A program made the translations under genes and the position numbers. A DNA stretch of 5,432 bases, taken from Phycisphaerae bacterium (GTDB taxonomy: Bacteria; Planctomycetota; Phycisphaerae; SM23-33). Below are positions 1 through 5,432 of the stretch, piece by piece. Within the stretch, counting starts at the first letter, position 1. Each line of letters begins with the position of its first letter. The notes under the pieces were generated by a model. The model saw nothing but the letters and a program-made list of their open reading frames with translations. It was not told the DNA's origin and made no database searches. Location: contig JASLZV010000151.1 of NCBI GenBank assembly GCA_030754715.1, positions 1-5,432 of the forward strand, in the 5' to 3' direction.

Positions 1-1512
1 CCATATCCCAACGAGGCCCAGATTACCTCGGGCACGCTGGCCTACGCGCTGGGTGCGGGAAAGGCTACGGTCTCCACGCCGTACTGGCACGCGCAGGAAC
101 TGCTGGCCGACGGGCGGGGGCGGCTCGTGCCGTTCAACGACTCCGACGCCATCGCCGAGCAGGTGATCGATCTGCTGGACAACGAGCCCCAGCGACACGC
201 GATGCGCAAATTGTGCTACACGTATTGTCGTGACATGGTTTGGCCGAAGGTGGGTCAGGCGTACTTGAACCTGTTTGCCGAGGCGGGCGAGGCCTTCGTG
301 GCCCGGCGACAGGAGGTGGCCGCTGCCGTGGCTGCCACGCGGGCCAAGGAACACAGGCGCGACGAACTGCCGGAGATGGACCTGCGGCACCTTCGGATTC
401 TCACCGACGACACGGGCATCCTCCAACACTGCCGCTATTCCACCCCGCACCGCGACCACGGCTACTGCACCGACGACAACGCCCGGGCCCTGATTGCCAT
501 GGGGATGTACTGGGACCAGACGCGGGATGAGGCGGCCATTCCACTTATTCAGAGGTACCTTTCGTTCTTGTCCCATGCTATGGATGAAAAGACCGGACGG
601 TTCCGGAACTTTATGAACTACGACCGGACATGGTCGGAGATGTCCGATAGCGAGGACTCCCACGCGCGGGGATTGTGGGGGCTTGGGATGGCCGTGGCGT
701 ATTGCCCGCACGAGTCGATGATCACACTGGCGACGAAGTTGTTCACCCGGGGGCTGGGCGTGACGGAGAAATTTTGCTCTCCGCGGGCGTGGGCGTTTAC
801 GATTGCGGGCATTCACGCGTATCTGCGGCGGTTCGGCGGCGACAGCGAGGTGCGGCGATACCGCGCCAATCTGACGGAGAAGATTGTTCAGTTGTTCCAC
901 GACAATGCCTCCGACGACTGGCCATGGTGCGAGGGTGTGGTCACGTATGCCAACGCCAAGTTGCCCCACGCGATACTGATGAGCGGAAAGTGGATGAACC
1001 GGGGCGACTGGATCGACATGGGCAAGCAGGCTCTCCAGTGGCTGCTGGACAACCAGACCAGCGAGGAAGGGGTGCTGTCAGTGATCGGAACCGACGGGTG
1101 GATGATCCGCGGGGGGCCCAGGGCTCACTACGATCAGCAGCCTATCGAGGCGCACGCGCTGGTTGACGCCTGTATCGAGGCCTATCACGTAACGCGGGAG
1201 CCCCACTGGCTCGATCAGGCCCGTAAGGCCTTTCGTTGGTTCCTGGGCGACAACGACCTGCGGATACCGCTGTACGACTTTACCACCGGCGGGTGCTGTG
1301 ATGGGCTGCACCCGGACCGCGTGAACGAAAACCAGGGCGCCGAAAGCACGCTTGCCTGGCTGATGAGCCTGCTGTTGATGCATGCTTTGGAGATGGAGCA
1401 AACCTTGGGGCAACTCCCTGCCGATAAAGAGAAAGATATACAAAAGACACATCCGGTGGCCCCGGCGATCCGTCCGAGCAACCCGGTGGTCAGCACGAAG
1501 GCAAAGGAGTAG
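1..1512 (+). CDS. GT4-type glycosyltransferase fused to a C-terminal helical toroid (glycosidase-like) domain, 5'-truncated
   Basis: The reading frame is open from base 1 to the TAG at 1510-1512, so the gene begins outside the window and 503 residues are visible. A GTG at 127 is an internal valine codon, not the start. Residues 1-95 or so are the end of a GT-B glycosyltransferase: NEAQITSGTLAYALG (4-18), a TPYW turn (26-29) and ELLADGRGRLVPF (33-45) form the nucleotide-sugar binding side. The first Glu of the GT4 EX7E motif is present (E5), but the second position is not Glu. From about 125 to 470 follows an all-helical domain with motifs GYCTDDNARAL (154-164), WPWCEG (307-312), YDQQPIEAHAL (377-387) and NENQGAESTLAWL (442-454), resembling (alpha/alpha)6 toroid glycosidase folds. 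The last 35 residues are polar and Pro-rich, probably disordered. I infer a cytoplasmic enzyme that transfers sugar and binds or cleaves a glycan. Donor and acceptor are unknown. It is the upstream partner of the next gene. Confidence 0.85.
   Translation, partial: PYPNEAQITSGTLAYALGAGKATVSTPYWHAQELLADGRGRLVPFNDSDAIAEQVIDLLDNEPQRHAMRKLCYTYCRDMVWPKVGQAYLNLFAEAGEAFVARRQEVAAAVAATRAKEHRRDELPEMDLRHLRILTDDTGILQHCRYSTPHRDHGYCTDDNARALIAMGMYWDQTRDEAAIPLIQRYLSFLSHAMDEKTGRFRNFMNYDRTWSEMSDSEDSHARGLWGLGMAVAYCPHESMITLATKLFTRGLGVTEKFCSPRAWAFTIAGIHAYLRRFGGDSEVRRYRANLTEKIVQLFHDNASDDWPWCEGVVTYANAKLPHAILMSGKWMNRGDWIDMGKQALQWLLDNQTSEEGVLSVIGTDGWMIRGGPRAHYDQQPIEAHALVDACIEAYHVTREPHWLDQARKAFRWFLGDNDLRIPLYDFTTGGCCDGLHPDRVNENQGAESTLAWLMSLLLMHALEMEQTLGQLPADKEKDIQKTHPVAPAIRPSNPVVSTKAKE
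1503..1509 (+). promoter_or_regulatory. Ribosome binding site for the second glycosyltransferase
   Basis: AAAGGAG overlaps the last codons of the upstream gene and ends just before its TAG stop. It lies 13 bases before the ATG at 1523, which is slightly long but is the only purine-rich site nearby. The location suggests translational coupling between the two glycosyltransferases. Confidence 0.55.
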
Positions 1513-1522
1513 GCAAAACAGT

Positions 1523-2749
1523 ATGGCCAGTCCCATCGTAATGATTAGCAGTTACCCGCCGCGCCTGTGCGGGATCGCGACGTTTTGTGAGGAAGCACGG
1601 GAGTTCATCAAGAAGCACAATCCCCATCGAGACGTGCTGGTGATTTCCCACACCGATGGCGCCGGCGACGGCGTGATCCCCATCATCGACAACACCAAGC
1701 CGCACTGGTGGAAACCCGTAGCTGACGAAATCCGCAAACTCCGGCCCTACGCCGTACATGTGCAGCACGAGTACGGGCTCTACGAGTACCAAGACGAGCG
1801 AGGCCAGGGCGATGGCAACGAGGGCTTCCTGAGCCTCCTGGACGCCCTGTCCGACGTGCCCACCATCATTGAGCCGCACACCATCCACGGGCGGCTGACC
1901 GATTTCGAGGCCAACTTTATCTTCAAGATGTCCCACTGGGCCGACGTGATCCTGTTCAAGTGCCATTACCAGAAGTGGCGACTGGACTGGAACTTCGCCG
2001 CGCGCGGCTGGGAAACGCCCCAGAATATCATGGTCGTGCCGCACGGCGCCCACCCTGACCGCAGGTACACGCTGGCCGAAGTGGTGGAACTGCGAAAGGA
2101 ACTGGGCCTCGACAACGTACCCAACCTGGCAAAGCATCTGGTGGGCCTGATCGGGTGGATACAGTCCAACAAGCGGTGGGATATCCTGACCTCCATGTGG
2201 GAGGAGGTCGCCCAGGAGGTCAAGGATCGTACCGGCGCTCACTGGGACCTGCTGGCGGCCGGGACGATGCGCGACCCGAACCACAAACAGGACTATGAGA
2301 AGTACAAGGCGCAGGTTGACGTCCTAGCAAAGAAGGGGCTGGCCCTGTACTACGAGTTTGTCCCGCGAGGCGACATCTACTACAAGATGCTGGCCGTGTC
2401 CGACTTTATTGTCCTGCCGAGTACCGACGAGACGCAGTCGGGTACGCTGGCCCGCATCATCGCACTGAACAAGCCGTATATCACAACCGCACCTATGGAA
2501 GGCCTCACCGCCCAGACCATTGAATCCGGCGGAGGCATGTTGTTTACCAATAGGGATATGCTCAGGCGACAGGTCATCGAACTGGCCTGCAACGAGCCCC
2601 TCCGCATGGAACTTGGCACCCGACTGAAGGAATACCTGGAAAACGTGGTCAGTTGGGACGTGGTGGTCCAGCAGTACAATGAGGCATACGAACTCGCCGG
2701 CGAGGCCAAGAAAAGCGGCAAACCCATCCAACTCCCCAAGGAATGGTAA
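1523..2749 (+). CDS. GT4-type glycosyltransferase
   Basis: This 408-residue protein has the length of a complete GT-B, retaining (GT4-like) glycosyltransferase. The N-terminal Rossmann half holds SSYPPRLCGIATF (9-21), the typical GT4 glycine loop, then VHVQHEYGLY (78-87) and EPHTIHG (117-123) around the acceptor site. VVPHGAHP (171-178) marks the linker between the two halves. The C-terminal half has LIGWIQSNKRWD (209-220), corresponding to the donor-phosphate Lys/Arg region, and LPSTDETQSGTLA (298-310) with the first Glu of EX7E (E303). The second Glu is not evident. I chose ATG 1523 because an open frame extends upstream to 1382 only by overlapping the previous gene, and the conserved domain starts at residue 5. 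No signal peptide or membrane segment is seen, so it is likely cytoplasmic. It follows the previous gene by 10 bases and surely shares its transcript. Substrates are unknown; a mannose-type donor is only a guess from family context. Confidence 0.88.
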   Translation: MASPIVMISSYPPRLCGIATFCEEAREFIKKHNPHRDVLVISHTDGAGDGVIPIIDNTKPHWWKPVADEIRKLRPYAVHVQHEYGLYEYQDERGQGDGNEGFLSLLDALSDVPTIIEPHTIHGRLTDFEANFIFKMSHWADVILFKCHYQKWRLDWNFAARGWETPQNIMVVPHGAHPDRRYTLAEVVELRKELGLDNVPNLAKHLVGLIGWIQSNKRWDILTSMWEEVAQEVKDRTGAHWDLLAAGTMRDPNHKQDYEKYKAQVDVLAKKGLALYYEFVPRGDIYYKMLAVSDFIVLPSTDETQSGTLARIIALNKPYITTAPMEGLTAQTIESGGGMLFTNRDMLRRQVIELACNEPLRMELGTRLKEYLENVVSWDVVVQQYNEAYELAGEAKKSGKPIQLPKEW

Positions 2750-2795
2750 CGGCAAAAGAGCCCACCGGACACCAAAGGGTCATGGAATATTCGGA
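2750..2795. other. Convergent intergenic gap
   Basis: The second glycosyltransferase and the NagB-like gene end toward each other with 46 bases between their stop codons. I looked for a bidirectional hairpin followed by a T-run and found none. CCC and GGG triplets at 2763 and 2777 could pair only weakly. Termination here may be factor-dependent. Confidence 0.5.
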
Positions 2796-3737
2796 CTAAT
2801 AGCCTTTGTCCCAAATCGGCTCTATGTTTTGAGCGAGGGTCTCTGTTATGTAGAAGTCCGTTGGAAGCGTCTGCAAAAGTGAAGTCGGCACCTGGGGGGT
2901 CACCGGGCCGTGAGCAATAAGTCTGGTTATCATTCTCTGCCAGGAAACGCTCGTACCGTCAACGGTTAATCCGTTCATGTCCATTCTATATTTCGATGCA
3001 ATCACATCGGCCGGTCCGATCGTCGCCGCCCTGGGTGGAACATTGCCCATGTCTCCGCTCATGCCGAAACTACCGTGCAGGGAGTTCTGGGCGATGGTAA
3101 ACGGGTTCAGGGTTACTACCCTGGGGCCCATCTTTTTCCATTCTTCCAGACTGTCGGCGGCGAACTCCGGTGTGTCCGGGTCGATGAAGGCGATGTGGCC
3201 GGCCCATCCCGACCCGCTGTAACATGCATCGGCGTTGCCCATGTCAGCGATCATTTTTCCGTAATCGTTGATGTTTTTTGTCGTCGGGCCTTGTACGTGG
3301 TCTTCGGGGGGCCTGAGATCCTCGTCAATCTTGAGATAGAAGTAGTTCTTGAATGCTCGCATGAAACCTTGCGGATAAGTTTCGGGGGCAATGTTGCCGT
3401 TTTCATCGGCCCACTCGTCCATGTTGAACGTGTAGAGTTTTTCGCAATTTACCCTGAACTTGTTGATGAGATAGGCAACATTGGAATAATCGTGACATGG
3501 GTTGGGTGTGATCAGAACGACGTTTTCCCCCGCTTCCGAGGCCGTCTTTATTCTATGAAACATGTCTGTCATGAATATGAATCGAAGATCGTCATCGGGT
3601 ATCACGCGAATCTTGAAATCAGGGTTGGGATGTTTTTCGATGTCCTGTCGCTTGATGTTTCGGACTCTTTCCAGGACCTTCTTGTCTCTAAAAGGAATCC
3701 ACTTGGAGGGGCTGTAGTCAAATTCGGTCATTTTCAT
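2796..3737 (-). CDS. Divergent NagB-like (glucosamine-6-phosphate isomerase/6-phosphogluconolactonase fold) protein
   Basis: The 313-residue product belongs to the NagB/SugP fold family. YTFNMDEW (102-109) matches the NagB strand carrying the general base (D107 equals E. coli Asp72). GSGWAGHIAFIDP (175-187) matches the GVGNDGHIAFNEP active-site motif, and VPTSLLQ (283-289) matches the C-terminal substrate loop. There are marked departures. The catalytic Asp before Gly-His is Ala179, Glu148 is replaced by Asp186, and the N-terminal TGGTP phosphate loop is replaced by TPNPCHDYS (77-85). NagB itself is about 266 residues; this protein has roughly 40 extra at the N-terminus and insertions around 190-235. 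ATG 3737 is taken as the start; ATG 3731 (Met3) is an equally plausible alternative given the ribosome site. An amino-sugar or sugar-lactone reaction is possible, but ordinary glucosamine-6-phosphate deaminase activity is doubtful. The 5' half has lower GC than its neighbours. It lies 253 bases downstream of the aminotransferase gene, same strand. Confidence 0.8.
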   Translation of the reverse strand: MKMTEFDYSPSKWIPFRDKKVLERVRNIKRQDIEKHPNPDFKIRVIPDDDLRFIFMTDMFHRIKTASEAGENVVLITPNPCHDYSNVAYLINKFRVNCEKLYTFNMDEWADENGNIAPETYPQGFMRAFKNYFYLKIDEDLRPPEDHVQGPTTKNINDYGKMIADMGNADACYSGSGWAGHIAFIDPDTPEFAADSLEEWKKMGPRVVTLNPFTIAQNSLHGSFGMSGDMGNVPPRAATIGPADVIASKYRMDMNGLTVDGTSVSWQRMITRLIAHGPVTPQVPTSLLQTLPTDFYITETLAQNIEPIWDKGY

Positions 3738-3740
3738 TTG

Positions 3741-3746
3741 TCTCCC
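3741..3746 (-). promoter_or_regulatory. Ribosome binding site for the NagB-like gene
   Basis: Read on the - strand this is GGGAGA. Its GGAG core is 4 bases from ATG 3737 and 10 bases from the in-frame ATG at 3731. The spacing brackets the usual optimum, so either Met could be the start; they differ by only two residues. Confidence 0.6.
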
Positions 3747-3880
3747 GTGATCTGCGTTCGGCGCAATTCCTGTTCCGCAGTGACAATCAACCGCTATTCC
3801 TCGAATGTGTCTCGCTCAACCGCGATGGCCGACTACGCCGGACACCATGATACTCCACATGCCCGGCGATGCAACCTTTT

Positions 3881-3942
3881 GAGATACCTGCGGCGGTTCC
3901 GATCAGGACCGCCGCGAAAAGCGCTGAAAGAAAGGGTATCTC
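3881..3942 (-). repeat. Nested inverted repeat (hairpin within a stem) in the intergenic region
   Basis: An outer perfect 8-base pair of arms, GAGATACC at 3881-3888 and GGTATCTC at 3935-3942, encloses a second perfect 8-base stem, GCGGCGGT at 3890-3897 with ACCGCCGC at 3908-3915. Two more pairs (CC/GG) extend the inner stem past a one-base bulge, leaving a 5-base loop. The inner stem abuts the outer arm with one base on one side and about 19 bases on the other, which include the palindrome AGCGCT (3920-3925). On the - strand it starts about 48 bases after the aminotransferase stop codon. No T-run follows on either strand, so it is not a standard intrinsic terminator. It could be a 3'-end stabilising RNA structure, a small structured RNA, or a REP/MITE-like palindromic repeat unit. 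Upstream and downstream of it, the 253-base gap 3738-3990 shows no convincing gene. Confidence 0.6.
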
Positions 3943-3990
3943 GTCGCAATGTCCACGGAGATCGCTGCACGGGATTCATGCAAAGTTACT

Positions 3991-5169
3991 TTACGCCTTC
4001 AGGACGTCGATGAGAATCTCCAAACCGCTGTCCAGCAGGTTGTCGTCGGTGGTCAGGGCCGGGGCGATGCGAACAACATTGTTCTTGGCCACACAAACAA
4101 TCAGTCTGCGATCCAGACAGGCCAGCATTACGTCCTTGGCGACCTTGGCCTCGTCCAGTTGCAGGCCTATTATGAACCCCTTGCCGCGAACCTCCCGGAC
4201 GCGGGGGATATTGGCGTCGCGCAGGGTGGCGGCCATTTGCTCGCCCTTGGCCGCGGCACGGGCTACGAGATTCTCGTCCTCGATGAGTTTCATGGCGGCC
4301 GCTCCGGCTGCGGCGCACAGAGGGTTGCCGCCCGTCGTGCAGCCGTGCGTGCCTGGTGCCAGCACGTCGGCCCACTTGGGACCGGCCACACACGCCCCGA
4401 GGGGCAGTCCGCCGCCGATGGCCTTGGCCAGTGTCATAACGTCCGGGGTGATTCCGTAGTGCTGGTGCGCGAACCACTTGCCGGACCGCGCGGGGGCGGT
4501 CCACGCCTCGTCACAGACCAGCAGGATGCCCTTGCGGTCACACAGCTTGCGCAGGTGCTGCATGAACTCCGCTGTTGGTACAGTCACGCCCCCTTCACAC
4601 TGAATGGGCTCCACGAAGATTCCAGCCGTTTCGCCGTCAACCGCCGCGGCCGTGGCGTCCAGGTCGCCGAAGTCCACCTTCACGGTGCCAGGCAGCATCG
4701 GCTCGAAACCCTTTTGGAACGATTCAGGCGTAAGCGAAAGCGCGCCCATGGTTCGGCCATGAAAGCAGTCATTGAAGGAGATGATCTTGTATCGCCCCTC
4801 ACCGGCCGCCAGGCGGACGAGTTTCAATGCAGCCTCGTTGGCTTCGGCGCCGCTATGGCAGTAGAACACCTTCCCGCCGAACGCCTTTTCGGTTATGCGC
4901 CGGGCAAGGTCCACCTGCGGGGCGCTGGTAAACAGATTCCCATGCGACAGGAGCGTTTGGGCCTGTTCCTTGACGGTCTGGACGATCTTTGGATGACAAT
5001 GACCGGCCACACCACCAGCGCCAAAGCCGGGGAAAAAGTCCAGATACTCCCTGCCGTCGGCGTCCCATAGCTTAGCGCCGGCCCCGCGGGCCACCGCAAG
5101 CGGAAGACGCCCGTAATTCTCGATCAGGTATTGCTGCGTCTGTTCTACGATATTTCCCGATGTGGTCAT
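3991..5169 (-). CDS. argD: Acetylornithine aminotransferase-type class III PLP aminotransferase
   Basis: The 392-residue product is the normal length for ArgD, which converts N-acetylglutamate semialdehyde and glutamate to N-acetylornithine and 2-oxoglutarate in arginine synthesis in the cytoplasm. Class III landmarks appear in order: KLWDADGREYLDF (33-45), the PLP-phosphate loop HSGAEANEAALKL (105-117), FHGRT (136-140), EPIQCEGG (187-194), Asp220 in CDEAWT pairing with the PLP ring nitrogen, the Schiff-base Lys249 in TLAKAIGGGLPLG, and HGCTTGGNPL (275-284). Two usual positions differ: NSG is HSG, and DEVQTG is DEAWTA. ATG 5169 is preferred: it has GGAG nine bases upstream and matches the family N-terminus. 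A TTG in frame at 5238 lies inside the promoter. It has its own promoter. A succinyl-diaminopimelate or other omega-aminotransferase role cannot be excluded. No arginine gene is adjacent in view. Confidence 0.88.
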   Translation of the reverse strand: MTTSGNIVEQTQQYLIENYGRLPLAVARGAGAKLWDADGREYLDFFPGFGAGGVAGHCHPKIVQTVKEQAQTLLSHGNLFTSAPQVDLARRITEKAFGGKVFYCHSGAEANEAALKLVRLAAGEGRYKIISFNDCFHGRTMGALSLTPESFQKGFEPMLPGTVKVDFGDLDATAAAVDGETAGIFVEPIQCEGGVTVPTAEFMQHLRKLCDRKGILLVCDEAWTAPARSGKWFAHQHYGITPDVMTLAKAIGGGLPLGACVAGPKWADVLAPGTHGCTTGGNPLCAAAGAAAMKLIEDENLVARAAAKGEQMAATLRDANIPRVREVRGKGFIIGLQLDEAKVAKDVMLACLDRRLIVCVAKNNVVRIAPALTTDDNLLDSGLEILIDVLKA

Positions 5170-5178
5170 TTCCGCATT

Positions 5179-5182
5179 CTCC
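5179..5182 (-). promoter_or_regulatory. Ribosome binding site deciding the aminotransferase start
   Basis: GGAG on the - strand, nine bases before ATG 5169. It supports this start over the in-frame TTG at 5238, which would add 23 residues with no family counterpart. Confidence 0.65.
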
Positions 5183-5209
5183 AAGTGCCCGGATTCGACA
5201 AACGCGAAG

Positions 5210-5238
5210 TTTGTACGATATGGACCCCGCCGCGTCAA
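5210..5238 (-). promoter_or_regulatory. Sigma70-like promoter of the aminotransferase gene
   Basis: On the - strand, TTGACG (5238-5233; 5 of 6 to the -35 consensus) and TACAAA (5215-5210; 4 of 6 to the -10 consensus) are separated by exactly 17 bases. Transcription would begin near 5203, leaving a leader of about 33 bases before ATG 5169 that contains the ribosome site. No operator or ARG-box-like palindrome is evident around it. Confidence 0.5.
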
Positions 5239-5293
5239 GCGTGTAGTAGTGGGCCCGCTGCGGACCTGACCGACAAAACGTCTCTTGACCTGT

Positions 5294-5432
5294 TCACGGT
5301 CTCAGGTTCGTTCCCGGCTCAAGCAGTACGACGATGAGTTTCCACCCGGGCGGCTTGGGGATCAGGAAGAGTTTCCCCTCAAACTTGAGGTCGGTCTCGA
5401 CGTTTGCGAACGTTACCGTGGTAATGTTCTTG
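5294..5432 (-). CDS. C-terminal end of an unidentified protein, truncated by the window edge
   Basis: On the - strand a frame is open from the window edge to a TGA at 5296-5294, giving 45 complete codons. The peptide starts KNITTVTFANVETDLKF and ends KLIVVLLEPGTNLRP. Third codon positions are mostly G or C, as in the other genes, while the other frame I translated on this strand stops early. The composition (alternating hydrophobic and polar residues, IPKPPGW turn) suggests a beta-rich C-terminus. I do not recognise the family. Its stop lies 124 bases before the aminotransferase ATG, with that gene's promoter in between, so the two are probably separate units or only loosely co-transcribed. 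Confidence 0.55.
   Translation of the reverse strand, partial: KNITTVTFANVETDLKFEGKLFLIPKPPGWKLIVVLLEPGTNLRP

Noticed and set aside
1382..1522. Possible 47-residue N-terminal extension of the second glycosyltransferase
   Set aside because: The extension overlaps the upstream gene in another frame, is very Arg/Trp-rich, and lies before the conserved GT4 N-terminus; ATG 1523 has a ribosome site.
1490..2284. 264-codon - strand open frame opposite the second glycosyltransferase
   Set aside because: It is a shadow of a gene with strong GT4 motifs and has low-complexity Val/Gly/Leu composition.
3847..3874. Possible - strand promoter for the NagB-like gene (TTGCAT, 16-base gap, TATCAT)
   Set aside because: The -10 matches 5 of 6, but the -35 matches only 3 of 6, and the box is over 100 bases from the start codon. 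It is too weak to annotate.
823..3899. 12-base identity CTGCGGCGGTTC in the first glycosyltransferase gene and in the nested inverted repeat
   Set aside because: It is a short GC-rich match; the copy in the gene encodes ordinary residues and lacks the partner arms, so chance is the likely cause.
3075..4013. Long + strand open frame opposite the NagB-like gene
   Set aside because: It is antisense to a protein with clear NagB motifs, runs on through the intergenic gap, and shows no recognisable domain.
3949..5070. 373-codon + strand open frame opposite argD
   Set aside because: It mirrors the GC-rich codons of argD, has a Gly/Arg/Gln-rich composition typical of antisense frames, and shows no motif.
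5170..5238. TTG start at 5238 for argD
   Set aside because: The TTG is part of the predicted -35 box and the added residues have no counterpart in ArgD proteins.

Overview
The window looks like a stretch of GC-rich bacterial chromosome, most likely from an environmental lineage. Sampled 60-base lines inside the first glycosyltransferase gene and the aminotransferase gene are 58 to 73 % GC. A Planctomycetota (Phycisphaerae-like) origin is my best guess from the style of the aminotransferase, the long NagB-like protein and the glycosyltransferase pair. That is an impression from family memory, not something proven by the sequence. I see no tRNA, rRNA, CRISPR array, insertion sequence or phage gene.

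Layout. On the + strand, 1-1512 is the 3' part of a glycosyltransferase gene. Its product joins the end of a GT-B (GT4-type) catalytic domain to a large helical, glycosidase-like toroid domain. Ten bases later a second, complete GT4-type glycosyltransferase runs from 1523 to 2749. The two form one transcription unit and share an unusual SGTLA donor-site motif. A 46-base gap separates this unit from a convergent block on the - strand. In its transcription order, that block holds the last 45 codons of an unidentified gene (5432-5294), an ArgD-type class III aminotransferase (5169-3991) with a good sigma70-like promoter at 5210-5238, a 253-base intergenic region containing a nested inverted repeat (3881-3942), and a divergent NagB-like sugar isomerase/deaminase-fold protein (3737-2796).

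How the genes fit together. The two glycosyltransferases probably cooperate to build or trim an oligosaccharide or polysaccharide; the sugar cannot be read from the sequence. ArgD would make N-acetylornithine in arginine biosynthesis and looks like a housekeeping gene with its own promoter. The NagB-like protein keeps the fold signatures NMDEW and GHIAF but has lost the usual phosphate-binding loop and one catalytic aspartate. It is therefore unlikely to be an ordinary glucosamine-6-phosphate deaminase, and the 5' half of its gene is clearly poorer in GC than its neighbours. The points most worth a second look are this altered enzyme, the nested inverted repeat and the paired glycosyltransferases. 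I found no convincing evidence for a wholly new multi-gene system.
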